DNA from: Pseudopithomyces maydicus
Lineage: Eukaryota; Ascomycota; Dothideomycetes; Pleosporales; Didymosphaeriaceae
DNA length: 64,000 bases
Direction of reading: 5' to 3'
NCBI GenBank assembly: GCA_026873275.1
Contig: JANTUC010000013.1
Coordinates: 1,302,001 to 1,366,000 of the forward strand
The stretch's first letter is position 1. Each line of letters begins with the position of its first letter. A program made the translations under genes and the position numbers. Below are positions 1 to 15,500 of the stretch, one piece after another. The notes under the pieces are model-generated. The model made no database searches, was not told the origin of the DNA, and saw nothing but the letters and a program-made list of their open reading frames with translations.

Positions 1-3000
1 TAGTACTATAACTTCTTTAGTATTTATAATATTGTCCTAGCTTTTAATTTAGTAAAATATTACTTTTACTATTTTATAGACTATATAATGCTTTTAAATT
101 ATATAGAGTAATATTTTCTATTAACTTCTAATTATTTAATTACTACTTCTACTTTCTAGGCGCTTACATCTACTCCTAAATATATTATTTATTTAGAATT
201 ATAATCTAGTGCTACTAGCGCTAGCGCTAATATAATAATATATTTAAGTCTATTTATAGCTTTTTATTAAAGTTCTCTCTATAGAAAATTAATATCCTTT
301 TTTATTAAGTAGAAGAGAGGCTTCGCAATTAATATAAAATAATAAATTTATTATTAATAATAGATATATATTTTTATAAATATTTTAATCTCTTTCTAGT
401 TATAATATACTAGCTAATTAAAAATCTTCTCTATTTTAGACTTTTAAGCATATTATTCTACAGCATTAATTTTATAATTAACTACTACTAAGTAATTTAT
501 TTTTTAAAAATATTTTACTCTAGATACTATACCCCTAGCCCTTTTTATATTTATTAAAACTTAGTCTACCTTCTAAATATATTTTAATATATATTTATAA
601 ATACTAAGTAATTTTAATATTAATAATAAATTTATTTCCCCTTTCACTCCCTTTATATATATATTATTAATAAATAGGGCGTAGTTATATAAGTAGTATT
701 TTTATAGGACTTTAAGAATAGCGTAAAGGAATATAGTAGGCGTATTTATTATACCTTAAAATAGAGTACACTATTATACTAGTAAACCAGCTATTATAAT
801 AATAATAATATTATAATTATTCTTATAAAGCTCTAATTAATTATACCTTAAAAAAAGTTTACTAGTATAATTAAAAAGCTGTTAATAAATATCTTTAAAA
901 AATTATTTATATATAATAAGAATATTATATTTTATATAATTACCTTATTTATCTTCTAGGTATTAAAAATAAATTAATACTTAAAGTCCTTCTTTAGCAC
1001 TAAAAACTATAGATTATAATATTAATTATTATACTCCTTTATAATACCTTATATAATATATTTTTATACTATCCCTATTACTATATCCTATAGCTTTTTT
1101 AAAAATTAGAAAGTAGACTCTTGCTAAGTAATATACTTAATAATATAAATTTAATATAATAATACTATATTAAGAAAGAACCTTCCCATTTTACTAAAAT
1201 TAAATATAATTACCCCTTCTTAATTATATATTATCTCTTTTATTAAAGCCACTTCTTCTAGATATAAATAAGAATTAAATTAAAAGGCCTTAAATTAAGC
1301 TTTTATTAATTTAGTTTCTTTAGTAAATCTAGCGTGCCTTTTTTTAAATAAATAATTATATAGTTCTAAAAGAGCTAGTATAAAAGTATAAAATTATTTT
1401 TACTTATATATTTACCTACTTTCTTAATTAAAATTACTAAAGTTACTAGTTATCTAATAGTCTCTTAATATATTTATTAATTAAACCTTATTAGCTACCC
1501 TTTTATATATAATATTTATCTTCTTTTATTATTTAATTATATTTAAGTTCGCTGCCCTCTATCTTTTATTATTATAATAAAAGAGCTATTCCTAAAAGAG
1601 TATTAAAATAAATAAATATTCTTCTAGCTTTTTTTATCTCTTTTACTTCTATTATTATATATCTTATATAGTATTACTTATATTTATATAAGTGTAAAAG
1701 TGCCTCTTATAGTTAGTAATTAATTTATTTATATTTTTATTCTAATCTACTACTTCCTTTAATTCTTAAGTAAAATATAAGTTTTATAGTTTACTTAGCT
1801 CTATATCTACCTTAATTAAAATATAACTTTAAATATAATTAACTTTAGTTATAAGTAATTATACTCCTTTACTATACTTATACTTTCTTTAATATAGCTT
1901 TTTAAAGAAGTTGTTCTTTTTATTTTATAGGTTAGAGATAATAATCGCATTTAATATTGTTATAATATAAGGGCTATATATATTTAAACCTAATATAAGT
2001 AAATTAGACGCGATAAAAATAATATTTTATTATAAATTAAAAAAGAATATCTAGTAGTATAATTAACTCTACGTAATACACTATATATTTAATTTTACTA
2101 TTATATACTATAGTATCTTTAGAATAATAAATTAAGTTAAATTCTCTATTATATAAAAGTAAGTAACTATTACTATTATCCCTACTTATACTTCTAATAT
2201 TATAAATAATTCCTATAATTAGTAATTCTCCTTTATCTATAAATATTAGTATACTTTATTTATACTCCTTTAAGGTGTTTTTATAGACTAAGTATAATGC
2301 CCTTACTATACTTTTTTAAATTAGGTTAATCTATAATCTAATATTAATAAGGTATTTTACCTAGTACTTATCCTTATTAAATTATATTTATAAAATAGAA
2401 AGTTCTTACGCAAGTATAGTTAAATTATTATTTTACTTTTATATTTAGATCTTTTTTATAATATTATTATTTTTTTAAGTCTCCTAAGTATCTTTTTTAT
2501 TAAACACTTAATATTCTATCTTTTTAACTTTTATAACTTCTTTAGGTAGAGTTTTAAAATTTATAGCTTTTTAATTCTATTCTAAACACCTTTAGATTAA
2601 ATATATTAATTTTTACTTTTTTAGCACTAGCGCGTCGGACTAATTAATAAAATAATATATAAATAATTTATATACTATTTTACTAGCCTAGTCCCTTTCT
2701 TTTTTATTATTTATAGCTTAGTAAACCTTATCTATTTTAATTAAATAATATATTTTAAATATAGTGTTTCCTTTTATAAATTAAACTAATCTACTCTATT
2801 AGGTATAATTAGCCTTTTCTTTTTAATTAATAGCTTACTATAGTAGTTAATAAAATTTAAAATAATAGATAAGGTCTTTTATAATAAAATATTAAACCTT
2901 TTAATTTAGCAACCTCTAAATAATATCTATTTTAAAAAATTTTAAATTAGTGCTCTAATATCCTCTACTTAATTAAACTCTTAATTATAAAAACTTTCTT

Positions 3001-5902
3001 ATTACTCTACTTAGAGTATTAACTAAAAATATTATATATTTTTATAGAAGGTCTATTAAGGGCCGCTTAAAAGAATCTAAAAATTTAAATCTTTATATAA
3101 TAGGTAGTAGGGTTATTAAATTTTAAATATTTTACTTAATAGAAGGGCGTAGAATAAAAGAATTAAATATAAATACTTATTAGCTAATTATATTATTTTA
3201 ATTATAATAAAATACTATCTTTAAAGTAGTATAGCTTTATAGGCCACTCTAAGGGGCCCTTTAAGCCTTTATAGTAGAAGTATAAAATTATAATAAAGTA
3301 AAGTTACTATTAGATAGAGGCTATAATAGTTTATATAATTAAAATTTAATTTATATATTTATTTTTTTAAATCCCCTTTAAAGTAATCCTTTTTAAAGCT
3401 ATTAATTATATTGTAAAAGATAGAATATACTGTATATAAATTACTCTTAAATATATTAGCCGCCTTAAAGAGAACCTTAAAATTATATTTATTTACTATA
3501 ACTTTTAATATAGTGTTACTCTGCACCTACGCCCTAAAAATTATAAATAAAATATTATTTTATAGTTTTAGCTAAACCTCTTAATAGATTTAATTTTATA
3601 TTTACTAATTAATAACTTAAAATCTCTTCTTAACCTTCTATAGGAGCTACTTATATTACTTTATAAATAAAATTATACTAGATATATCTCCTAGTAGGTA
3701 GTTTATATTACTAAACTAAAAGTAGGAGGACCTAAAAGACTAATTATAAAAGTAATAGGCCTAATTCTCTTTATATAATTAAATAAGCTATAGATAATAG
3801 CCTATATTATATTCTAATAATATATAATTAAAATATACCCTATTACTTCTTTATTTATTTTTAAGTGCTTAGCTTCTATCCTTATATTAATTCTATTATA
3901 GGTAAGGCCCTCTACTTTATTAAAAACTAGTATAGCTTTATAGGGGCCTTAATAAGTTTATAAATAATTTAATATTTCTATTTAAATTATTTAAGTAGGT
4001 AGCCGATCCAGCTAGCTAATTTAATATAACTTAATTTAAAAAGTGCCTTAAAGATTTTATATTTTAATTAATATCTTTTATCTCCTAGAAGTACTTATAA
4101 CCTAATTTTTTAGTAATTAATATAGCTTTTTAAGTATTTAAGCTTATTCCCTTTAAATTTTTATATAATTATTATATTTCTATATCTCTATTAGTCTTAA
4201 GGGTAATTTTAAGATAACTTAATAACACTAGCACTACCTATAATTAGGCGATTAATAAGACCTATAAATAATTATATTAATTTACCTACTCCGCATCCTT
4301 AATTAAAATAAAATTATAAGTATATTAGGTATTCTAGCTTATATATATAAAATTATAATTTAAAATACCTCTTCTCTACTCCTTTAATTCCTTTATAAAC
4401 ATATAGATAGTATCTATATTATATATAAATAGGTTATTAGGCGTAAGCCTAGATAATAATATATATAATAATATATACTTTTTATCTTACTAATATAACT
4501 CTTAAAAGAAGAAAAAGCCTTTTTTATATTCTTAAATTTAATTTTGCTTTATATAGGCCCCTATATATACTATAAATTTAATATAATATTATATTACTCT
4601 TAGCTTAGGATCTTAAGAGACGTTAAAATAGAACTTCTTTAAAAAGGATTAATTTATTACTATTTAAAGAATATTTATCTTCTTTTAATAAGCTAAGATA
4701 ACCTTTTAAAGGCCTTTTTAATTATTCTCTTTAAACTCCTTTATAAATCTAATTATACGCTTTAATTAAGCTTAATAGAAGTCTAAAAGCTGTAAAAGCT
4801 TATTAAAATTATTATATTAATAATAGTTAGTAACGCAATTATAGTCCTCTAAAAATTCTATTATATTATTATTATTAAAGTATAATAAGAGGCCTAATAT
4901 ATATAGCTATAATATATATCCTTTATCTATAAAGGGCACCTAATACTCTCTAAAATAAATTAATTTAAAGCCTAATTTATTCTTACTGCCCTTAAATAGG
5001 GTAAATAATTTTTAGCTACTAAAATTGCTAAATAAGCTATATTTAATATATATAAAAATAATAATAATAGAGTTATAGGCAATTATAATTAATAATAAGA
5101 ATATATAAATAGTAAGCTAAGTATAGTATAGTAGTAGTCTAATAAATAATAGGAAATTTATAACAGAGAGCTTTTTATTTTATAACTAAAAATTCTTTTA
5201 ATTTTAACCTTTTTAATTAATATCCGACTAATATACTTTCTTAGTAATTATTAATTATATAATATCCTCTTAATATATCTTTACCCTTATAATAGTAACT
5301 ATAGCGCCTATATATAAATAAAATATTTTTTATATTAAATTTAAAGCTTCTTACTCTCTTTTTAAAACTACTTTTATTTAATTATAATCTCTTATTATAG
5401 GGGCACCTAAAACTTTATTAAATATAATAATTTATTATATTACTATAGCACTTTATATTCTATATAAGTAGTTTAATAAATAGATAAATATACAGGGTTA
5501 AATTAATACTTATTAAATAACTCTTTTTAACTTTTTCCTACTTACCGCGTCCTTTTAGTATAATTACTATTAAAGTAGTACTAAGTATATATAAAAATTT
5601 TTAATTAAAATTTTATAGATATTCTTAGTAAAATAAGAAATCTAAGAATATTAGGCGCTTATAGTAGTAGTAATTAAAGGAGTTACTATATAGGTATAAT
5701 AGATTAATATAATATATATAATAAATTTAAACTATTTAATAAAAAGATTTTATTATCGTCCTTATCTAAGTTCTAAGGTATAAAAGTAAAATAATCCTTC
5801 TATTAAGGATCTCTTCTAATAGATATACTAACTAAAGCCTTACTTAATACTATATAATTAATTAATTAAATTATCTATTTATGGGGAGACTACCTCCCCA
5901 CA
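1..5902 (-). repeat. Long RIP-degraded repeat, copy 1 (cut by window edge)
   Basis: This stretch is colinear with 12543-18443 at a nearly constant offset of about 12,542 bases, with mostly C/T and G/A differences and few indels. The right end of both copies is a short hairpin, with GGGGAG and CTCCCC flanking five bases, next to CCCCAC. Read on the minus strand it would begin TGTGGGGAGG, as an LTR could, but I find no second copy of that terminus to prove LTRs. The left end lies outside the window. No protein family could be recognised; some minus-strand frames look less stop-ridden, but not enough to name. The strand given is only that hint. Confidence 0.75.
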
Positions 5903-8900
5903 GTATACTAGCTATTATAGAATAGGCACTAATTATAAGATTCTTAGCCTTTAGGGGGATTCTTAGTAATTAAATAAAGTAATTAAATAGTAATAATAAT
6001 AGTATATTTTAATAACGCGCCTTAGCACTACTTTAAATTCTTAAAAATAATTTTAAATAGCTCTCTATCGCAATTATTTTATATTTAACCTAAGTAAACC
6101 TATTAATTTCTATAATACCTCTAGAATCTTTATACTATAGTTGCGATTATTAGAATTCTACTATTTTAATTAATTAATTTATTATTTAGATTATTAATTA
6201 TTAAATGAATAGTTACTTAAATACCTTAATCTAAAAAGTTAATAATTTGACTATACTACAGCTACTAAAAGAGTATTAAAAAAAGAAAGAGACTTAGCCG
6301 CGCCTTATACTAAATAATAAGAATTATATAATTTACTAATTATAATCGCGAGCCTAACCTAATACTAAATAAGTAATAGGATATTGTATTTACCTAAATA
6401 AAATAACTAGCTACTATTACTAAACTCTAAGTTAAATAAACTCTTAGTTACTATATTATTTAATACTGGATAAGTAATAGAATCCAATAATTTTTATTTA
6501 TTTAAATAAGATCATTATATACTACTAAATATAGCCTACTATTTAAATAAAATAATAGGTCCTTTATTAAAAATTAAGTAGATAGTGTATAAGACGCAAT
6601 TATTATTTATAAATTATTATAATAGAACTTTTTACACTCCGCCTTTGCCTTAGCTAACTACTTAACTTAAATAAATTAATTTTTTTCTACGCGGTTATAA
6701 AATAAATTAAAGATATCTACGCCTCTAGTAAATTACTCTAATATAAAATAATAGCTTACGCTATTTATAGCAGCTACTTTATATAATTTAAAATTTTAAA
6801 TTTTATAGTAATTAGCTCTATATATTTAATTATATAAAAAATATTTATTTAGGTAATAGTAGTCTATAATAGAAAAAATAAAATTTTAATTTAACTACTA
6901 AATAGCGGCCAGTCTAACTATTCAATAATTATTAAGTATTTTTTAATTTTTAGTAGTCTATACTAATATATAGTTATATAAAGAAAAAACTTCTTTACTA
7001 AAATAACTCCTTTTAAAAAATACTTCTAAATGTTATAGTTATCGCCTACGCTTAATAAGCTTTTAATAATTAAAATAATATACTTTTTAATCTATTAAGT
7101 CCTAATTATCAGGTTTCGGTTACGAGCAATATGAATAAGTGCTAGTAAGAAATAATTATATAATTATAGAAGAAATAAATTATTATTAAATTAAATTTAT
7201 TAGCTCTTTAGCCTTTATAGCTAATAATAACTAATAAATATTTATTACCTTATAATAGGGTTTAATTATATTATTATATACTAAGTCGTGCTAAAGAGGT
7301 ACCTTACTATTAGTATTCTAATATTAATTTTTTTAAGGCCTAATCTTATCCTAAATTAATTAAGAAAGTCTAAGAAAGTAATTTAATAAATTATAACTCC
7401 CTTTTATATTATATAGGTACCTTATATACTAGAATATACCTTTATATTCTATAATATATACTAAATAAACTTATGTAGTCTAAATACTTCTAAAATTATA
7501 CTTTTAATACTTTTTAAATTTTCTTAAAATTCTATATAAATTATTTTATTATTTTATTATTTTATCCTTTAGATAGCTAATAAGCTAGTTTAAAGTAATA
7601 CTAGTTAATTTTAGCACTAACTAATTATTAATAATAATTTATATTATTTTTTCCCTTAAAATTTCTTTCTCTTTACTCTAAAAACTTATTAAATTAGAGG
7701 TAAGTACTTATTATTCTTATTTTTTTTAAAAAAAGAGGAGGAGATTTAGCACTTTTTATTATTTTTATTTAAAATTTAGTACTAATTATATTAAATAAAT
7801 ACTTAGTAAAATTTTTTTTAACTAATAGACTCTCTTTTAATTATTAGCTATACTTTTTAAATTTTTTATTTATTTTTTATATTTCTACTCTTTTTTAATA
7901 ATACTTAAACCTATTTAGTACCTTTTAGCACTAATTAATAATAACTAGTATTATACTTTCTAAGCTTACTACCTTAAATATTTATAATATTTAATTAATT
8001 AAGAAATATAGGGCTAAGATTATTTTTTTATATAACTTACTTTTTACGCTATCATTAATTAGGGCTAAAGAATAAGGGAGATATATATATTTTTAATATT
8101 TATAATAATAAATAGAATATACAGTATTATTTACTAATTTAATTACTTATATTTATAAAAATAGGTATCCTCCTATACTATATAATTATATATTATTAAT
8201 TTATCCTTCTGATCTTGCGCAACATTATTAAGGAAAAAAGTATAAATACTTTTAATATAATTAAATATTTAACGCTTTATATATACTATCCCTTTTTAAT
8301 TATTATACTATTTAATACTAATCTAGTAAATAATAGTTAAAAAAGGTTTTAGGGTACTATATAAAAGCTGCTTAGGTATATTATATCTTTTTATATTTTA
8401 TAGAAGCCTATTTATATCTAATTTTGTTATATTTGCTAACTAAAACTATATATTTTTTATTATTAGAGTTATATTACTAATTATTTCTAAGTTAAATAGG
8501 GTAGGTAAAGTAAGGGTGTCTATTATAGGTGGGCGGCCTAGTACCACCTCTATTATACGTAAATAATATTAATACTTTATAAAGAAGGATAGTTCTTTAT
8601 ATATACTTTTTAGTTAGGCTTATAAGTAAACCTTATAGAGACTTTATAGCTTATTTTATTATCTAGATAGTATAGGGCGAAATTAAGCTAATTATTATAA
8701 TAAATATTTAAAGGCTCGCTAAATTTTTAGCTTAAAAAATAAAAAGGATCTATTTTAAGCTTATTCTTATAAGCTTCCCTCTTTTTAGGGATTAATTAGA
8801 ATAAGTAAGGATAAGTTTTTTAAATAAAATTAAAATTACTACCTATCCTTAAACTCCTTTATAGGGGGTTACTATTTCTTTAGCTTCTCTAAGTCCTATA

Positions 8901-11900
8901 ATAATTTATTTATATATTAAAAGTTTAAAAGATTAAGTGCAACTTTAAATTAATTAAAATTATTTATTCTATTTTTACTAGTTTTCTTCTAAATTACTAT
9001 AAAGGCAGCCCTAACCTTTTAAATATCTATAATAATAAGGTGCTATACCTTATTAATTCTAGATTTTAGTATTTAGCTCTTATTTAGTTAATATATAATT
9101 TAGGTAGATAAAAGCTAATAAATACTTATTAAATTCTTAATTTATAAAGTAATATATTATAGCCTAATTAAAATATCGCGCTATATTTATAGCTATAAGA
9201 AGTAAAGCTATATAATATTATTAATTAAATTAAGGCCTTAACACTCTTCTACTCTTTTAAATATATTAATTATTTTCTTTATATACTTCTTCTTTAAGGT
9301 CTATATATCTTAGACCTATAGATAAACCTCTATTAATACTAAAAGTTCTCTAAAAAGCTAAATTACTTTTTAATTATATTTAATATGTCTTCCTAGCACT
9401 ATAATAATAATAATGAATTTTATAAAATTATTACTATATATATATAAAATTTTTTAATAAGTCTTTTAATATATAGCCGGCGACTACTAATAAGCGGTAT
9501 ATAAATAATTATTAATAGTTAAGTTTTTACTTAATAGAACGTATTATTAATAGTTAGCTAAATTATTAAATCTTTATAATATTATTTATTAGCTATTATT
9601 TAACCGCGTAATATACTCTTTAAGATTCTTTTAGTCTTGGCTTAATGCTATAATAACTATAATAAAAGGGGTATTTTTTATAAGTAGTACTTATTTAATA
9701 ATTTTCCGCCTTATAAGCTATCTCTTTTAACTTATCTTTAGTATACTATCTCTTTTAAGGATTTTGAGTAGGTATTAAGGATAATTAGTATTTTAAAATA
9801 AATAATTAGGGTTAGGATATTAATAAAAATAATTAATAAATTTATAGAGTAGAAGAAAGTAGAGTAGGTAATAAAAAAGTCTTTTTTATTTATTATTCTT
9901 CTAATTTTAGTCTCTATTTATACCCTTATTTACTTTTTACTACTACTTAATAATTATCTAATCTATAAATAAGTAAAATATCTTATTTTTTAACTACTAC
10001 TTTATAGATCCTCTTTTTTAATCTAACCCCTTTTTCTATATATTCTTTAATTTACCGTTCCCCTGCTAAACCTATTATTTAATATTCTTTTATTAGCTTA
10101 TACTTAACTATTATTCTTATTAACCCTTTAATTTTAGTTTATAAAACTCCTACATTCACGCTGCGCTTATATAATATAATAGTATATTTATTTATAGTTA
10201 TTTATAGGCTATTTTATTTATTTATTATATTTAGCTGGGCCGCCTATTAATATTATAAATATTATTTTATCTTTTAATCTACTAATTAGAACGCCGTTTA
10301 TTATTAAACTAATTTAAGAATATTTACTTTATAAGTTTACGCTATTACTAAGTTGCGCTGTATATTAGTATATAAAATTAATAATACTAATAAGGTCTAG
10401 TATAAATTAGTATAGTTAATTAAATTAAATTATCTAATAAGATAATAGATAAGTTACTTATATACTATTTTATTAGTTAGTATATTATACTAATATACTC
10501 TAGTGCTATTTTAAGCTATAAAAATACTAAATATTCCTACTACTATTATTTTAACTATATTACTAAAACTTGAATTTTTTTATACCTATATACCTATAAT
10601 TCTTTTAAACTTTTTTATTATAGTTTTTTACAATTTTTAAATTATAAAGCTAACTCTTTTTTTAAGAATCCTAACTTTAAAATACTAATTAAATTATTTA
10701 CTATTACTTACTGCTCTTTCTTACTTAATAAGATACTTAAATTATTCTCTTTTAAATACTTAAAATAGTTATTTTTATAAATATCTATATAGGGAATTCT
10801 AATATTAGAGTAGTATAATTAATATTTTAGTACTACTAATTTAGAGTTCCTATTTTAAAAATATTAATTTTCTACTACTTATAGTTATATTTCCTAAATA
10901 TCCTTTAAATTTTTATTATAATATAGGTTGCTATTTTATAATTTTAAGGGTAATATAGAGTTATCATCTATTTCTAATTAATAAAATATTTTAAGCTTAT
11001 ATCCTAGCGTAATTATATAAAATTTTATTTTATTTAATTTAGTAAGGCGGTAATAACTATAATTTTAATATACTTTAATTACTCTATATAGCTTTAGTTA
11101 TTTTAAATTAAGCTTTTACTCTCTAAATATATCTACCTCCCTAAGTAAATCTTATAGTAGGATTATATCCCTTATATTAATATTCTAGTAAAGGATTTTT
11201 TTATAGATATTTTAGTATTTCTTTCTTTTAAATTATATTCTCTGCGTATATTCCCTAAATTTTATAATAGTTTTATTATAAATATCTAGCTGCGCTATTT
11301 ATATAACTAATAATTATTTCTTACTACATATTAAGTTCTATAAAAATATCTACTAGATTAGAATTTCTAATTCTATTAAAAGAATAAAATTCTATTTTAT
11401 TATTAGCTATATAGGCGGGCAGCTAGTAGACTTATAAATTAATACTTTATTTATTAATAGTATTATAGAAAGATTATTTATTTACTCTTTTTATAGCTTC
11501 GCTAGGGCCTTTATAATAAAAATATAATTAAATTCTATAAAGCTGTTCGCTTAAGGGTTTTATATTAAAGTAGTTATTTTTTTATCTTTTACCTTTAAGC
11601 TAGCTTATTAAGCTATATTTTATTTTTAGGGCTACTATTTACTATAAACTTTTAAGTCTGTAATTAGTAATAAATAATATTTTTATAAAAAAACTTTATA
11701 ATTTCTTTTAAGCTAGCTTTATAGAGTACTTTTATTTTTAATTAACTAGTAACCTACTTTTAAGCTATTATAAGGAATAAATACCCTCTATTATATAGTA
11801 TATATATAATATTTATAAATATCTTTTCCTATAAAGTCTAGCTGTATATAATGGTTAGTATATATTATATTCTTTTTAATAAGTGGATTTAACATTTAAT

Positions 11901-12542
11901 ATAAGTAGTAATATATTTTTTTACTATGTTCTAGAGGTCCTTCTACCAGTATTATTAGGTAATAATAATAATCGTTTTATTAATATTTTAATATTTAAGC
12001 TGCGTATAAACCTCTATAATTATAATTTTTTAAGTTATTTTATTATTTATAATTCTCCTTATTATTATATTTTTAGACGCCTTTTTAAATAGTATTAAGT
12101 TTAAGAAGTAAAAAATTAGAACTTATTATTTTTATACTTTTCTCTTTTTAACTAATATTCTTATAAGAACGCGTTAGTATACTAAATACTAAATAATTTT
12201 TTTAAATTTATTTTTGTACTTAGCCCCTAGTAGACGGTTATTTATAAATATTTTATAGGTTAATAGGTTATATTCTATACTCTTATATATAGTATAATTA
12301 ATATATATATTTAAGTTATTTTTAGAGTCTTTTAGCGGCTGCCAGCTATCTAATTAAGAATATTAGAATAGTATATCTATAATAATATACTTCTTTTTTT
12401 ATATATTTAATCTTAAAGTTCTATAGTAAAATAGTAATTATTTATTAATTTATTAATAAGCTTAGCACCTCTATACTTACCTAATTTAATTAATAAATTA
12501 AAACCTAAGCGTCTATTTTAATTATAAAATATATTTTATAGA
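5903..12542. other. AT-rich RIP-degraded DNA between the long repeats, no gene recognised
   Basis: This is TpA-dominated sequence with stops in all frames. A few islands keep some CG-containing words (about 6060-6760 and 7110-7300), so decayed transposon remnants are likely. The only recognised element is the short dispersed repeat at 7112-7330. A 69-codon open frame at 11883 starts with GTG, has no codon structure and is taken as chance. Confidence 0.5.
7112..7330 (+). repeat. Short dispersed repeat, copy 1 (inverted relative to 24165-24358)
   Basis: About 200 bases align to the reverse complement of 24165-24358. Anchor words shared after allowing RIP changes include AATAAGTGCTAGTAA near the start and CTAAAGAGGTACCTTAC near the end. 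Similarity stops abruptly at both ends, as expected of a solo LTR or a small mobile element. No TIR or target duplication was established. Confidence 0.6.
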
Positions 12543-15500
12543 GGTAGTATTATAGTTTCTTTAGTGCTTATAGTACTATCTTAACTTTTAGTTTAGTAAA
12601 GTATTACTTCTACTATTTTATAGATTATATAGTACTTTTAAATTATATAGGGTAACGCTTCCTATTAACTCTTAATTACTTAATTACTATTTTTACTCCC
12701 TAGGCGCTTATATCTATCCTTAGATATATTATTTATTTAAAATTGTAATTTAATGCTATTAGCGCTAGTACTAATATAATAATATATTTAAGCCTATTTA
12801 TAGCTTTTTACTAAGGTTCTCTCTATAAAAAATTAATATCCTTTTTTATTAGGTAGAAGAGAGGCTTTATAATTAGTATAAAATAATAAATTTATTATTA
12901 ATAGTAGATATATATCCCTATAAATATTTTAATCTTTTTCTAGTTATAATATACTAGCTAATTAAGAATCTTCTTTATTTTAGATTTTTAAAAGTATTAT
13001 TTTATAGTATTAACCTTATAACTAATTATTACTAGGTAATTTATTTCTTAAAAATATTTTACTTTAGATATTATACTCCTAGCCCTTTCTATATTTATTA
13101 GAACTTAGTTTATCTTCTAGATATATTTTAATACGCATTTATAAATGCTAAATAACTTTAATATTAATAATAAATTTACTTCCCCTTTTAGTCCCCCTAT
13201 ATATATATTATTAATAAATAGGGCGTAATTATATAGGTAGTATTTCTATAGGACTTTAAGAACGGCGCGAAGGAATATAATAAATATATTTATTATACTT
13301 TAGGGTAGAGTGCACTGTTATACTAGTAAACTAATTATTATAATAATAATAATATTATAATTATTCTTATAAAGCTCTAGTTAGTTATACTCTAAAAAGA
13401 AGTCTACTAGTAGAATTAGAAAACTATTAATAAATATCTTTAAAAAGTTATTTATATACAGTAAAAATATTATATTTTATATAATTATTTTATTTATCTT
13501 TTAGGCATTAAAAATAAACTAATACTTAGAGTCCTTCTTTAGTACTAGGAATTATAAATTATAATACTAGCTATTATACTTCTTTATAATATTTTATATG
13601 ATATATTTTTATACTATCCCTATTATTATATCCTATAACTTTTTTAGAGGTTAGAAAGTAGACTCCTATTAAGTAATATATTTAATAGTATAAATTTAAT
13701 ATAATAATATTATATTAAAAAAGAATCTTCCTATTTTACTAAAATTAAATATAATTGCCCCCTTTTAATTATATATTATCTCTTTTATTAAAGCTACTTC
13801 TTCTAGGTATAGATAAGGATTAAATTAAAAAATTTTAAATTAAGCTTTTATTAATTTAGTTTTTTTAGTAAACCTAGTATACCTTTTTTAAATAGATAAT
13901 TATATAGTTCTAGGGGAACTAGCGCAAAAGTATAAAGCTATTTTTATTTATATATTTACTTACTTTTTTAATTAGAATTATTAAAGTTGCTAGTTACCTA
14001 ATAGTCTTTTAATATATTTATTAAGTAAACCTTATTAATTATCTTTTTATATATAGTATTTATCTTCTCTTATCGCTTAACTATATCTAAGTTTACTACC
14101 CTTTATTTCTTATTATTATAATAAAGGAGCTATTCCTAAAAGAGTATTAAAATAAATAAGTATTTTTTTAATTTCTCCTATCTCTCTTACTCCTATTATT
14201 ATATATCTTATATAGTATTACTTATATTTATATAGATATAAAGGTGTCTTTTATAATTAGTGACTAGCTTATTTATATTTTTATTCTAATTTACTACTTC
14301 CTTTAGTTCTTAAATAGAGTATAGGTTCTATAGTTTACCTAATTTTATATTTATTTTAATTAGAATATAGCTGCGGATATAATTAATTTTAATTATAAAT
14401 AATTATATTTCTTTATTATACTTATACTTTTTTTAATATAATTCTTTAAAGGAGTCGTCCTTCTCGCTTTATAGGTTAGAGATAATAATTATATTTAATA
14501 TTTTTATAATATAAGGGCTATATATATCCGAATCTAATATAAGTAGATTAGATATAATAAAAATAGTATTTTATTATAGGTTAGGGGAGAATATCTAATA
14601 GTACAACTAAACCTATATAGTATACTATATATTTAATTTTATTATTATATATTATAGTATCTCTAGAATAATAGACTAGGTTAGATTCTCTACTATATAA
14701 AAATAAATAATTATTATTATTACCCCTACTTATATCCTAATATTATAAATAATTTTTATAATTAGCGACTCTCCTTTATTTATAAATATTAGTATATTTT
14801 ATTTATACTCCTTTAAGATATTCTTATAAACTAAGTATAGTACCCTTATTATACTTTCTTAAATTAAGTTAATTTATAATTTAGTATTAATAAGGTATTT
14901 TATCTAGTACTTATCCTTATTAAATTATATTTATAAGATAGGAAATTCTTGCGTAAGTATAACTAAGCTATTATTTTACTTTTATATTTAAATCTTTTTT
15001 ATAATATTATTATCTCTTTAAGCTTTCTAAATATTTTTTTATTAAATACTTAGTGCTCTATCTTCTTAACTTTTATAATTTTTTTAAGTAGGGTTTTAAA
15101 ATTTATAGCTTTTTGATTCTATCCTAAATACCTTTAAGCTAAATATATTAATTTTTATTCTTTTAGTGCTAGCGCGTCGGACTAGTTAATAAAATAATAT
15201 ATAAGTAACTTATATATTATTTTACTAGCCTAGTCCCCCTCTTTTTTACTATTTATAGCTTAATAAACCTTATTTACCTTAATTAAATAATATATTTTAG
15301 ATATAGTGTTTTCTTTTATAAATTAGATTAATTTATTTTATTAGGTATAATTAGTTTTCTTTTTTTAATTAATAGCTTACTATAGTGGTCGACAGAACTT
15401 AAAATAATAAATAAAATCTTTTATAATAAAATATTAAACCTCTTAATTTAGTAACCTCTAAATAATATTTATTTTAAAAATTTTTAAATTAGTGCTTTAA

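Noticed and set aside
5882..5902. LTR terminus (TGTGGGGAGG on the minus strand) of a copia-like element
   Set aside because: No second copy of the terminus at the other end and no TSD, so an LTR call is not supported.
11883..12092. 69-codon open frame in AT-rich DNA
   Set aside because: GTG start, Asn/Ile/Leu/Phe/Tyr-rich composition set by base content, no domain; expected by chance.
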